From positions 104,605,906-104,669,905 of the forward strand of contig OY804577.1 of assembly GCA_963680875.1 (NCBI GenBank): DNA of 64,000 bases, in the 5' to 3' direction. Both the position numbers and the translations under genes were made by a program. This DNA is from Bathymodiolus brooksi (taxonomy: Eukaryota; Mollusca; Bivalvia; Mytilida; Modiolidae). Every line of letters begins with the position of its first letter. Position 1 is the first letter of the stretch. Under the pieces are notes generated by a model. It was given only the letters and a program-made list of their open reading frames with translations, was not told the DNA's origin and made no database searches. Below, in pieces: positions 43,161-55,860 of the stretch.

Positions 43161-46140
43161 CACCCACTGTCGTGACTATATTACTTTATCACCCACTGTC
43201 GTGACTATATTACTTTATCACCCACTGTCGTGACTATATTACTTTATCACCCACTGTCGTGACTATATTACTTTATCACCCACTGTCGTGACTATATTAC
43301 TTTATCACCCACTGTCGTGACTATATTACTTTATCACCCACTGTTGTGACTATATTACTTTATCACCCACTGTCGTGACTATATTACTTTATCACCCACT
43401 GTCGTGACTATATTACTTTATCACCCACTGTCGTGACTATATTACTTTATCACCCACTGTCGTGACTATATTACTTTATCACCCACTGTTGTGACTATAT
43501 TACTTTATCACCCACTGTCGTGACTATATTACTTTATCACCCACTGTCGTGACTATATTACTTTATCACCCACTGTCGTGACTATATTACTTTATCACCC
43601 ACTGTCGTGACTATATTACTTTATCACCCACTGTCGTGACTATATTACTTTATCACCCACTGTTGTGACTATATTACTTTATCACCCACTGTCGTGACTA
43701 TATTACTTTATCACCCACTGTCGTGACTATATTACTTTATCACCCACTGTCGTGACTATATTACTTTATCACCCACTGTTGTGACTATATTACTTTATCA
43801 CCCACTGTTGTGACTATATTACTTTATCACCCACTGTCGTGACTATATTACTTTATCACCCACTGTTGTGACTATATTACTTTATCACACACTGTTGTGA
43901 CTATATTACTTTATCACCCACTGTTGTGACTATATTACTTTATCACCCACTGTTGTGACTATATTACTTTATCACCCACTGTCGTGACTATATTACTTTA
44001 TCACCCACTGTTGTGACTATATTACTTTATCACCCACTGTTGTGACTATATTACTTTATCACCCACTGTCGTGACTATATTACTTTATCACCCACTGTTG
44101 TGACTATATTACTTTATCACACACTGTTGTGACTATATTACTTTATCACCCACTGTCGTGACTATATTACTTTATCACCCACTGTTGTGACTATATTACT
44201 TTATCACCCACTGTTGTGACTATATTACTTTATCACCCACTGTTGTGACTATATGACTTTATCACCCACTGTCATGACTATATTACTTTATCACCCACTG
44301 TCGTGACTATATTACTTTATCACCCACTGTTGTGACTATATTACTTTATCACCCACTGTCGTGACTATATTACTTTATCACCCACTGTTGTGACTATATT
44401 ACTTTATCACCCACTGTCGTGACTATATTACTTTATCACCCACTGTTGTGACTATATTACTTTATCACCCACTGTTGTGACTATATTACTTTATCACCCA
44501 CTGTCGTGACTATATTACTTTATCACCCACTGTTGTGACTATATTACTTTATCACCCACTGTCGTGACTATATTACTTTATCACCCACTGTCGTGACTAT
44601 ATTACTTTATCACCCACTGTTGTGACTATATTACTTTATCACCCACTGTCGTGACTATATTACTTTATCACCCACTGTTGTGACTATATTACTTTATCAC
44701 CCACTGTCGTGACTATATTACTTTATCACCCACTGTCGTGACTATATTACTTTATCACCCACTGTTGTGACTATATTACTTTATCACCCACTGTCGTGAC
44801 TATATTACTTTATCACCCACTGTCGTGACTATATTACTTTATCACCCACTGTCGTGACTATATTACTTTATCACCCACTGTCGTGACTATATTACTTTAT
44901 CACCCACTGTCGTGACTATATTACTTTATCACCCACTGTCGTGACTATATTACTTTATCACCCACTGTCGTGACTATATTACTTTATCACCCACTGTCGT
45001 GACTATATTACTTTATCACCCACTGTCGTGACTATATTACTTTATCACCCACTGTCGTGACTATATTACTTTATCACACACTGTCGTGACTATATTACTT
45101 TATCACCCACTGTCGTGACTATATTACTTTATCACCCACTGTCGTGACTATATTACTTTATCACCCACTGTCGTGACTATATTACTTTATCACCCACTGT
45201 CGTGACTATATTACTTTATCACACACTGTCGTGACTATATTACTTTATCACCCACTGTCGTGACTATATTACTTTATCACCCACTGTCGTGACTATATTA
45301 CTTTATCACCCACTGTCGTGACTATATTACTTTATCACCCACTGTCGTGACTATATTACTTTATCACCCACTGTCGTGACTATATTACTTTATCACCCAC
45401 TGTCGTGACTATATTACTTTATCACCCACTGTTGTGACTATATTACTTTATCACCCACTGTCGTGACTATATTACTTTATCACCCACTGTCGTGACTATA
45501 TTACTTTATCACCCACTGTCGTGACTATATTACTTTATCACCCACTGTCGTGACTATATTACTTTATCACCCACTGTCGTGACTATATTACTTTATCACC
45601 CACTGTCGTGACTATATTACTTTATCACCCACTGTCGTGACTATATTACTTTATCACCCACTGTCGTGACTATATTACTTTATCACCCACTGTCGTGACT
45701 ATATTACTTTATCACCCACTGTCGTGACTATATTACTTTATCACCCACTGTCGTGACTATATTACTTTATCACCCACTGTTGTGACTATATTACTTTATC
45801 ACCCACTGTCGTGACTATATTACTTTATCACCCACTGTCGTGACTATATTACTTTATCACCCACTGTCGTGACTATATTACTTTATCACCCACTGTCGTG
45901 ACTATATTACTTTATCACCCACTGTCGTGACTATATTACTTTATCACCCACTGTCGTGACTATATTACTTTATCACCCACTGTCGTGACTATATTACTTT
46001 ATCACACACTGTCGTGACTATATTACTTTATCACCCACTGTCGTGACTATATTACTTTATCACCCACTGTCGTGACTATATTACTTTATCACCCACTGTC
46101 GTGACTATATTACTTTATCACCCACTGTCGTGACTATATT
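43154..46140. repeat. 29-bp satellite, 103 units without length change
   Basis: Unit begins ACTTTATCACCCACTG and ends GACTATATT. The array length, 2987 bp, is exactly 103 x 29. Variants are substitutions only: TCG to TTG (many, concentrated about 43.7-44.8 kb), CACCC to CACAC (a few), and single cases of TCATG and TATGA. Confidence 0.97.
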
Positions 46141-46333
46141 ACTTCGAACTGATAAACATTGATCGTCAGGGAGTTTTAGTCGAAGGCAACAATAGTGACT
46201 GTTCCTCATTAATCGGAGAACATCTACGTTGACGAACGTGTTGAAATCATACTATTAGCAATTCTATTGGATAATACATGACAGAATTTATTGTAATTTT
46301 CATAGTGGCCATATTGAATTCAATATGAAGACA
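46141..46333. other. no feature recognised
   Basis: Short unique spacer between the satellite and a SINE. Confidence 0.4.
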
Positions 46334-46345
46334 GTCATTACAGAG

Positions 46346-46712
46346 TGAGTGAGTGCTTGTTGTTTAATGCCAATTCAATAATTTTTCAGCTATATCATGG
46401 CGAGAACAAGTTAATATTCAATTAGATGATGATGAGGCCTGCTTTGTTCTAGACCAACATGCTGAGTTGGATTTGCATAGTGCTAGTTCACTGAAACAAC
46501 AGTCCGTGGATAGACATGTCGCTCCACTCGGACACATTATTCTGATTCCGAGTCAACCAGTCTTTGTTCTTTCTCCTTAATAATACTGCGTGCTTAGCGG
46601 AGAAGTAACAAATACCAATTTTATAGTCTTTGGTTTGACCCGACCGGTGCTCGAACCCACGATCTACCGCAATCGAGGCGAGCACGCTAACCATTACGCA
46701 ACCGATGCGGTT
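46346..46712 (-). mobile_element. full-length SINE (family 2) with 12-bp target duplication
   Basis: Minus strand starts with a tRNA-like head (A box TTGCGTAATGGTTAGCGTG, B box GGGTTCGAGCACC), then CTATAAAATTGGTATTTGTT, CAGTATTAAGGAGAAAGAAC and a tail GGCATTAAACAACAAGCACT-CACTCA. It is flanked by perfect 12-bp copies of GTCATTACAGAG (46334-46345 and 46713-46724). A recent insertion by its intact boxes. Confidence 0.9.
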
Positions 46713-46724
46713 GTCATTACAGAG

Positions 46725-47743
46725 AAATTGATAAATTGCTTAACAACGTAATTTGTTAATGTATGTTTCTCACAGGGCACATAAATCAAGATTTTTCGTT
46801 CAACTATTAACATACGTTTGTTTCTTTTCTTTCCAATTTAATTCCACATATCAGATATTATATTACAAATGTAAATTTACATACTGATTGCCCTATGTAT
46901 ATATCTTAGTTGAACACTATTCTTTTGTACACGATCACTCCGTGATATTGATATATACTTGTACAGTCTTAATTATTTCATATTTTATGACGTTTGCTTA
47001 CGTAATTTTGAACTAATTCATGTTTTTATTTCAGTACAGGGAATAAAATACATATTGACGCATCGTGATCCCACGCTTGTTGATATTAAAAGATATAGAA
47101 TTTAAAATCAATAAATTTTGAATGGAAATTTTAAAATACAAAGATGTCTTTCAAATTTAATAATATTGATTTTTACATTAAACCAGAGTTTAATTAGTAA
47201 GAAAGAGAATAGATATAAATGAACACGAGAGACTATGCATGTATATCCAACATTACACTTTGACACAAATTAATGTAATCGAACAGCGCTTTTATTGATG
47301 GTCTACATTTCACTGTCCCATTCAGGACTTATAAAGTTATTTTCCTTGTATATATTATACACTGTTGCCTGTGATAATTTGTAATCAAAAGGTTGGATAT
47401 AACCAAATTTTAAACTCGAAAGTGTAAAAAAAAAAATATTTTGTAGGCTTTCTGATCATTTATCTATCACATATTGTATATTTCAAAGGATGAATAGCAC
47501 TTGAAATGATACAAATAATTTGGTTCAATCTATAGCAAAGTTTTTTATTCTCTCAAAATTTGATATAATGTGGGATAAAACAGCTTGCAATGCACATGCA
47601 ACACCACAAAATACTATATAAAATTGAGCCCGCTGATAAATAATTCGGCGGTGACTACACGTTCTTGACCAGCGAAAATCCAGTATTGTCAATAGTTAAT
47701 TTATTTCATTAAAATTCTTCATCAACAGTTTTGTATTATAATT
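46725..47743. other. no gene recognised
   Basis: AT-rich DNA with no repeat family or coding signal recognised. Confidence 0.45.
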
Positions 47744-48022
47744 AGACAAGAAGAATTTGAAGATACCAAAGGGGTAATCAGAATTCGTAAATCGAAGAAG
47801 GACAGACAATACAATGGCCAAATGAAAAAGGACAAACAACGATCTACAATAACACTACACATAACACTAAAGATCGAGTAACATGAATCCCACCAAAAAC
47901 CAGGAGTGAACTCATAACCTACATTGTTATGTTAAATTAATTCATGTAACCATCTGTTCATTTTAGAATCAACCCAAGGGAGTTAGTCAGTTGCTGCCTC
48001 ACTAGTGACACCCGTCATGACA
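47744..48022 (+). repeat. dispersed repeat copy (3' part), diverged
   Basis: TTTGAAGATACCAAAGGGGT, CAATGGCCAAATG, AATCCCACCAAAAACCAGG and GACACCCGTCATGAC recur in the order seen at 9314-9675. An unrelated stretch interrupts it near 47920-47970. Confidence 0.55.
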
Positions 48023-48358
48023 TGTTTGTGCTTGTTCCAACCCAGGAACTGAATTCCCAAAATTATATGCCGTGGTCTTTTTTTTTCTTCTTTTTTTTTT
48101 ATTTTTTATATATATTTCATTGATTTGAGGTTTTGGATTGGGTGAATTTTCGCTTAGTTGATATTGGTGGAATTGTTGACCATCACTATGAAAGTTTCTT
48201 TTCATAGCTGCAGAACATTTATTTGGGGATGTATTCAGTGGAGGTATTTAGGGAGCGGGATTGTCTTATTTCTTCTTCTTTCTACTTTTGACAAACAACA
48301 AAAATTATCGACAACATATCAAATTGTAAGGCTATCAATAATGTTTTGTATATTTTTT
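48023..48358. other. no gene recognised
   Basis: Contains a pyrimidine-rich T/C run near 48080-48110 and no convincing coding frame. Confidence 0.4.
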
Positions 48359-48370
48359 TCGAATCTATGA

Positions 48371-48661
48371 TAACAGCATCTGTGGTGTAATTGTTATTGT
48401 GCTCACCTCGAGTGTGGTGGATTATGTGTTCGAGCCACGATCGGGTCAAACCAAAAACTATAAAATAGTTATTTGTTGTTTCTCCGCTAAGCATGCAGTA
48501 TTAAGGAGAAAGAGCAAAGACTGGGTGGTTCGGAACGAGGATAATGTGTTGGTCTAGAATAAAGCGGACCTCATTATCTTATCATTGAAAATTAACTTGT
48601 CCTCGCCATGACATTGCTGAAAAATTGCTGAGTTGGCGTTTAACATCAACCACTCACTCAC
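48371..48661 (+). mobile_element. SINE (family 2) with 12-bp target duplication
   Basis: B box GTGTTCGAGCCACG, CTATAAAATAGTTATTTGTT, CAGTATTAAGGAGAAAGAGC and tail GGCGTTTAACATCAACCACT-CACTCACTC. Perfect flanking repeats TCGAATCTATGA at 48359-48370 and 48662-48673. It lacks about 75 bp of the middle present in the copy at 46346. Confidence 0.9.
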
Positions 48662-48673
48662 TCGAATCTATGA

Positions 48674-50578
48674 CAAAATTTCATATATTTTGTTGTTATC
48701 CTTATTTCACGCGTTATAATAATTTACCTTTTTGGACTTAAAAATTAAAGTAGGAGTGAACAATTTTGGTTTTTGCATGTACTCTAAAGTGAGAGAAGAT
48801 AGAAGCCTTTTTAATGTTATCCTTGGGGGTTTACAAATGTACCACATGATTGACACCACACAAATATGTAGGCACTAATCTACGAGGGACAATACGTTTT
48901 TTTTTCTGTAATTATAGTGTTTCACTAGCTTGACAGAGTTTGTCTAATTGGGACAGGTTATCAAAACGCATATGAATTCAATTTAATGTGTTTGATTTAA
49001 AGTACTGTACATAAATCGTATAAGTACTTTGTGGAATGATACAGTGTAATCACTCAAATACATCAGATGTTATCGCTTACATTCTTGCAACTCTTACCGT
49101 TCCGAGCGAGTTATGTCAACTTAGATTAAAAAAAAATCCTTGATATCATTGAGCACATGTAATAATAATTAATTACACCATTACAGCTGTCAATCAATGT
49201 TTTATTCATTTCAATACGAATATTCTTAATAGCATTTATTTGTTTCTTCTGTTTAGAATTGTATTCAATATTCCATGGGATTCATGCTAATATCATAATG
49301 ATAGGGGCGGACAGCGATATAGATATGAAAGAAAGCAGAAAGGTGCTGGACGTGGGAAAGTCAAACAAAATAATAGAAATGGAAGAAAAACGAAAATGTC
49401 CACAATACCAAATATATTTACATCTTTGTTGATGATAACGTCATTACTTATTCAAATTAATTTCTTGAGAAGTGAAAGTCTTTCATGATTGAGCACAATC
49501 TATGAGGTATCTATCCCCTTTAAATTTTGTATAGAACAAAAGAATTCCCTTGTAGAATGTTTCAACGAACAATATCTTTTGAATAGTCATGATATATATA
49601 CAGTGAATAGCTGAAAGGCTGAATGTTTCTGACATATTTAAACTTCCTTCCTCAAGTCAAAATATTCAAAAAAACCTCTTTGTTCTATCTTTCCCCATTC
49701 TTCAAAATGTATAAAATGTTTCTTGAATATCCTTGATTACTTAATACGATGGAGTGTTTGTCAGGAGGTAATATTGTAAACAACTACACAAATATTATGA
49801 CTAAAATCTATATAATAACTTCTTCAATTTATATATATTTATAAGACCAAGATTTTAACATTGTATGTTTGATCCTCCCTCTCCCCCCTAGATCACGCAA
49901 TGACGTCAACGTCAATAACTTTCGGGTTGGGTACTCTGTATTCGTTTCTCACTATGTTATTTTCACTATGCTCCCATCAAAGATCATATATATAGTTTTT
50001 ACCTCTTGTTGTAGCCTGTTCAAAATCTCTTTCAACTTAATGTAAATTCTTCTATCTTCTGAAAATAATATATGACAAAGAAATTTGAAATTATAAATAA
50101 TACAAAAAACATTTGCCCAATATTATATCTATTAAAAAATCCACCACATCTAATTTCAAGCAACCCATTTAGTTAATGTTGTAATTATACACTTCTACAA
50201 AAGTCCAACGCCACATGACATATTTCATGAAAAGATTTTTTTTTATATAACAAGTGTGGACACAGAAATGTGCTGTCCAAAAGGCAAGTGTGGATGTCAA
50301 TATTTCATAATATTAACTTTAAAAAAAAAAAAATCATGGACACAGGAGTCCTGGATTTTTTTAATAAAAAAATAATCCTGGATTATTATTTTTGCTTAAA
50401 GTCCGGTCCTGTGTTTTTATTTCAAATTTTCATCATAGCCCCCCTCCCCCTCCCAAGGGATATAAAATTGTATCATTAATAATAAATTAATACATAATAA
50501 ATTCAGATTTTCTATTTAAAATAAATCTCATTTACAAAACCACTGACATTTGTTTAATTTTTAACGCTGATTTAAACT
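48674..50578. other. AT-rich DNA, no gene recognised
   Basis: Only short frames and homopolymer runs. Nothing I can assign up to the LINE 3' end. Confidence 0.45.
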
Positions 50579-50678
50579 GTATATATATCTTTATTCTCAT
50601 ACAGCCAAATACAATGGTACAGAGAAAAATAACAACATAATAATAACATAACAAGACTTTTTACAAAATATACATAGG

Positions 50679-53600
50679 TTAAGGAACAACAGTGGGTAAG
50701 CCAGGAGTACAAAAGATCTTATTGATATGTTTGATAAATATACATAATTTTCGTAACAGCGATTGTTTTTTGGTAGATAGAAGTTCAAAGAATTTGACAA
50801 CATTATGTCTTTTCATAAAATATTTTGGAAGAAGCTGCTTGCGTTTATCGTTTAAAGAGGAACACTCTAAAACATAGTGGTATTCATCGCCTAATTTCTG
50901 ACAATTACATAAATTACAGTACCTGTTTTCTCTATCAATATTTCTCCATCTACCGGTTTCAATCGGTAGATAGTGATTTGTTGTCCTAAATCTACACAGT
51001 CTGATTGCATCACCTGTATTTAAAATATTGAAATATTCCTCGAATTCGAATTTGGTTTTAAAAATCCTATAATTTTATGCTTTTGAAGAATCTGACAGAG
51101 ATGTTTGCCAATTCTGTACAAACTGATCTATCAATCGCTGTTTCACAACACATTTTAACCATTCTTTATTATTAACATTTTCTGTTTCCCATATATATGT
51201 AAATCCACACTCGTTTAGAATTGTTCTGATAAAATAAACCCAATTTAAATTAGTATCACCATTTTCATTCAAATTTCTAGAAAGCCTATAAAATACATTT
51301 GAAAATTTAGCCTGCTTACCACTTAAAAGTCTTGCCCAGTATGAAATTGTCCTTACTTTTATATCAATATCAATTGGATACCTGCCTAGCTCACCATAAA
51401 CCATATAGTTTGGAGTAGAGGACTTTAAATTTAAAAGTATTTTGCAGAATTTCAAGTGAACTCGTTCTAGTACTTCATTTTTGCCAAATCCCCAGACCTC
51501 GCAACCATATAAGAGAATTGGTTTTATCATTTTATCAAAGAGATCTAGCTGGATTTTCACTGATAATTTATATAACCTTCCCATTTTAAGAACTTCGTAC
51601 ATTGCCTTAAGCGCTTTGTCAGAAAGATGCTTTTTAGTAACATCAAAATTACATGTTTTTGTAAAAATTACCCCTAAATAATTAAATTGTTTGACTATTT
51701 CGATATCAACGTTTTTATAGGTGAATTTGAGATTTTGTCGTAGTTTTCCAAATCCAAATACCATTATTTTTGTTTTGTTCACATTCACCTTCATTTTCCA
51801 ATTGTCACAATATTCACCAAAAGCATTTAATTGTACTTGAAGATCTTCAGCTGATTCAGCTAATAAAATTGTGTCATCGGCATATAACATTACAAATATT
51901 TTTAGATAAATTTCAAGTTCAGTTTCTAACTCGTCGGTGATACTTTTTAAACCAACTATATCTTTTGTCAGCAGAAATTCTTCTAGATCATTAAGAAACA
52001 ATGAAAAAAGAAAAGATGACAGGTTTTCCCCTTGTCTAACTCCAATTTCACAGTTAAAATATCCTGTAGTGTGATTTTTATATGAGATACATGACTTAAC
52101 ACTGGTATACATATTGAATATAATATTACACATTTTACCATTTATGTTGTTAAGTAATAATTTGTGAAAAAGGCCATCTCTCCATACTCTGTCAAAGGCT
52201 TTTTCAAAATCAATAAATGCACAATATGATTTCTTCTTTTTTGACTTTAAGATTTGAAATAGTGTAAATATAGAGAAAATATTATCTAGTGTTGAATAAC
52301 TTTGCCTGAAACCACTTTGATTTTCTTTAAGTATCATGAATTCTTCAGTATAATCATTTAATCTTGCATTCAGTATTGCAGTAAACAGTTTCCCCAAACA
52401 ACTAACTATTGTGATTGGTCTATAATTCATTGGGTCTTTAACATCGCCTTTGTTTTTATAAATTGGCTTAATAATCCCATTTAACCAACTTTGAGGTAAT
52501 ACACCTGTGTCAAAAATTATATTAAAAAGTTTTTCATAAATATGAATGAAACGATTTGATGTGGATTTAATGTACTCATTTATAATTTCATCTTCCCCAC
52601 AAGCTTTATTATTCTTTAAATATTTTATACATTTGAAAATTTCATTCTGAGAAATATACCCATTAATATGTACATTAGAGTCATTTGGAAGTTCATTTTG
52701 TAGTGTCGTTGACTGTTGTTCATCGAGTCCTTTCGTATTTAAATCTTTAAAAAATTCATATAAGGTATTGATTTCAATATTTGGTTGTTGTTTTCTCTTA
52801 TGTCCACCTAATATTTTCAAGAAATGTTTGGGATTATCTCTTGAGGCATTTTTTAAATCATCTGAAATTTTTTTACAGTAAATTTTATACTTTTCATCCA
52901 TAACTTTCTTATAACCCTTTTCATCATCGATCATAATTGAACGATTTCTTATAGTGTTATTCAACTTATAACGTCTCTTAGATTTTCGATATTTTTGTCT
53001 GGCAAATTTACAGTCTTGGTCAAACCAAGGTTTTTGATTTTGACCATTTTTATTCTTGTTAATTTTACTATCAATGTTTTTACAATTAAATGTTCCAAAT
53101 GTTTTCTTGGCAGAACCTGTGAAGATATTACCAAGGTCCTCTAACAATGGGTCTATTATCGCTTGATCTGTGACACCAATTTCATTTTGCCAACGTGAAA
53201 GTTTCTGTTCGAAAGTATGTAATTTTTCTTCGTCTATGTTTTCTTGAAAATCTGTTACCTTCTCATTTTCCCATGATTTTATTTTAGCTTTCGAGTGATT
53301 AGTTTTCCTAACAGTATTACTATTGCTATCATTATTGTTTAAGTTAACAGATAATAAAATGTGTAGTGGTGCGTGGACATCTGAAAACAATATACTACTT
53401 TCTAGAATATCAAAGTCAAAAAATAATTTTAGAAGTTCAGGACTAGTAATACAATAATCAACAACGCTAGCATTTCTACATGTAAATCTACCAATATTTT
53501 TATCATTACCCACTCTTCCATTAACTATAAACATACTATTTCCTTTGCAAAAATTTAACAATAGATTACCAAACTTATTTTTAGATTTATCCATACTAAT

Positions 53601-54629
53601 TCTGTTGAGTGGCATTTTCAAATCATTCAGTACGTTTGTAAAATTGTCAACAAAGTCAGTAATATAATCATCAACATGTCGGTTTTTGATCAAATCAACA
53701 AAATCAGTGTCAGTTGCCGTCCTCGCGTTAAAGTCCCCCAAAAGACATATATATTTAGATTTATTTGAAAAAGACAAGTATTCCTGTTGCAATTCACTAA
53801 AAGCGTCTTCGGATGAGTATTTGGTATACTCTGGTGGTATATATACAACACCAAAAAATACGGGCTGATCTGTTTTAAAGAGTTGCTCACTACATTTGAA
53901 CCACATAACATATTTACTGTCAGTATTAACAATGTCTATATGTTTTGCTAAATTATCTTTAAAACCTACCATGATACCACCCGAACGGTTTTTTGTAATT
54001 TTTTTCCTATTTTTCATGACAAACTTGTAACCTGGTAAAGTTATTATATCTATATCGTCAGTTTTTGTCTCCACAAAACAGACTATATCATAACTCTGTA
54101 TTAAGGTTCTAAATTCGGGATACTGTAGCCTCGTTTTGATTCCACAGCAATTCAAACATACGATTCGCAATAAATTATCGTTACTATTTACATTGTTATA
54201 TACAGAACTATTTGAAAGGGACGCAACACCTTCATAATCTGAATCTATTGATATACAATCATTTATGTCAGAAGTGTTATTCATACTACCATTGTCACCT
54301 AGGGGTATGTCAGGGTTATCGCTCGCTTTTTCATCAAAATTACTAACTGATTGATTATGCCTCTCAACTCCGTTATCCTTTGTACTACATGTACCTGTAA
54401 TTGAGTGTAAATGCATATCAGAGCCTTTAATAAAATTTAAAGGTTTGTTTTCACTACTGATAATTACTCGGTTATTATAATATTGAAATAAATGTTCGAA
54501 ATACAGTGTCTCATTTTCAAGCGCAGAATAATAATCGCATATACTTAGATAACATACACATGGATCACATTTACACTCAATACAAGGGGTTGAAGGTATA
54601 CAATGGATATTCTTATTGGTATTTAACAT
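50679..54629 (-). pseudogene. LINE ORF2: endonuclease-reverse transcriptase with one late nonsense codon
   Basis: The frame runs 1184 residues from the ATG at 54629 to TAA at 51077-51075, and continues open in the same frame for about 131 codons to a second TAA at 50681-50679. Residues about 152-430 form the AP-type endonuclease (LNCCGI, FVETKTD, GDFNAR near 298, VVDYCI, SDVHAP near 417). Residues about 690-960 are the reverse transcriptase (YRPITIVSCLGKLF, QSGFRQ, FIDFEKAFDRVW, GVRQGENLSSFLFSLFLND, catalytic YADD at 916-919). The part after the first stop contains a CX2C-X9-H-X4-C zinc-finger-like motif (CNLC..H..C) that is normally part of such ORF2 proteins, as I recall them. So the first stop is best read as a recent point mutation. 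The protein would cut target DNA and copy the element RNA in the nucleus. Confidence 0.85.
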
Positions 54630-54707
54630 ATGACATGCATCAATAGATATAACAGTTTTATTTTTATTAGAGTCATGAATATACTGTTTTTGCGCCCCAT
54701 GGCTATT

Positions 54708-55811
54708 CTAGTAGGCGTTTCCGGTGACTAGCGGAGATGAATCGGAACGACGTTGTCGCTTGTACGGTCTATCGGCCTCCTTTGGAGTCGTTAGGAGAGA
54801 GTCACGGTAACTAATTCGGTGTACGTGTGTTGCCTCATCAGTGTCATCGACAAAGTATTGCGAGCCGTTAATGAATAACTTGTCCCGAACAAGCACTGCA
54901 TGTTTGCCCTGTCTCTTAGCGTCTTTCAGCACAGGATAAAGCTTTCTACGTTTATCCTCAATAGGTTTAGGGAACTGCTGATGTATTCCAAAAGGTGTGT
55001 TTTTGAGCCATGTCGCCTGATCAAGAACCATACGCAAGTCTTTATGGTACAAAAATCTTGCGACTATCGGTCTCGGTCTATCGTTGTATCTCTTCCCGAA
55101 ACGATGAACATTTCCAATCTCAATTTTGTGTTCGATTCCTAGTTTCTCAAATATAAATGTGCGTAGCTTTATCTCCACATCTTCTGTTGGTTGTTCTGCT
55201 AAATTTGTAAAAATGAGATTGTTTTTCATGGAGCGGCATTGTAAATCTATAACGGATTCCTGAAGCTCTCGGATCTCGTTGCTGGTTGGAATTTGTGATA
55301 TACTGGTATTTCCCGACTTTATCTTGGATTCTAAGACACGAATGCGCTGGTGTAAACATTCCATTTTTTCACTCTGGCTTCGATCTGCATTTGATTCATT
55401 GGGATTTTCTTCTAGTTTCTTAAGTCTTTGATCCTGATGAATGATGTTTCTAGTATTCGTCTTGATCTGTTTGTCGGCATTGTCAAAAAGATTGCTTACT
55501 CCTTGGCAGCTAGATTCACATTCCGTTACTTTAACGGTAAGATCAGTTGATAGATTCTCTAACTTTCTTACTCTCCCTGATACCGAGAGTATTTCTTTCT
55601 TTTGGTCGTCGACGCTTTTTATCATCGTTGTTTCCATTATTTCTATTCTTTTGTCAATGTTTGTCACTATTTGCAGTATCATATTCAGCAGGACATTGGG
55701 TTCTAATGTGTCACTATGCGCCGCTTCCACTATTTTCCTGCTTTCCGCAATGAGAGTAGATGTTTCATTCAATGACATTCTGTGGTTATGATTGGCTAAT
55801 GGTAAGGTCAA
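54708..55811 (-). CDS. LINE ORF1, coiled-coil/RRM-like nucleic-acid-binding protein
   Basis: 367 residues. The N-terminal third is polar and is followed by a long coiled-coil region (about 45-190, with repeated heptads such as VRKLENLSTDLTVKVTECES). An RRM-like segment begins at SMKNNLIFTNLAE and includes IEIGNVHRFGKR and RPRPIVARFLYHKD. The C-terminal domain has GIHQQFPKPIEDKRRKLYPV and a basic end. This is the layout of L1-type ORF1 proteins, which trimerise and coat the element RNA. The frame is intact. An alternative start lies 11 codons in (MSLNE). The gap to ORF2 is 77 bp, so ORF2 would need reinitiation or a similar mechanism. Confidence 0.85.
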   Translation of the reverse strand: MTLPLANHNHRMSLNETSTLIAESRKIVEAAHSDTLEPNVLLNMILQIVTNIDKRIEIMETTMIKSVDDQKKEILSVSGRVRKLENLSTDLTVKVTECESSCQGVSNLFDNADKQIKTNTRNIIHQDQRLKKLEENPNESNADRSQSEKMECLHQRIRVLESKIKSGNTSISQIPTSNEIRELQESVIDLQCRSMKNNLIFTNLAEQPTEDVEIKLRTFIFEKLGIEHKIEIGNVHRFGKRYNDRPRPIVARFLYHKDLRMVLDQATWLKNTPFGIHQQFPKPIEDKRRKLYPVLKDAKRQGKHAVLVRDKLFINGSQYFVDDTDEATHVHRISYRDSLLTTPKEADRPYKRQRRSDSSPLVTGNAY

Positions 55812-55860
55812 AAGGTTATTTTTACTACGAAACAGTTATATATTTACTATGAGTCCAAAG

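Larger units (their letters stand above)
50583..55860 (-). mobile_element. non-LTR retrotransposon (LINE), two ORFs, nearly intact
   Basis: From 5' to 3' on the minus strand: short leader, ORF1, 77-bp gap, ORF2 with endonuclease and reverse transcriptase, 3' UTR of about 100 bp and an end AATAAAGATATATATA. The clade is unassigned: an apurinic-type endonuclease and lack of RNase H fit the broad L1/CR1/I-like assemblage. The 5' boundary is estimated and no target duplication was confirmed. Confidence 0.85.

Noticed and set aside
40470..46140. CRISPR-like arrays
   Set aside because: The 42-bp and 29-bp arrays are head-to-tail units with no spacers between them, in a eukaryotic context.
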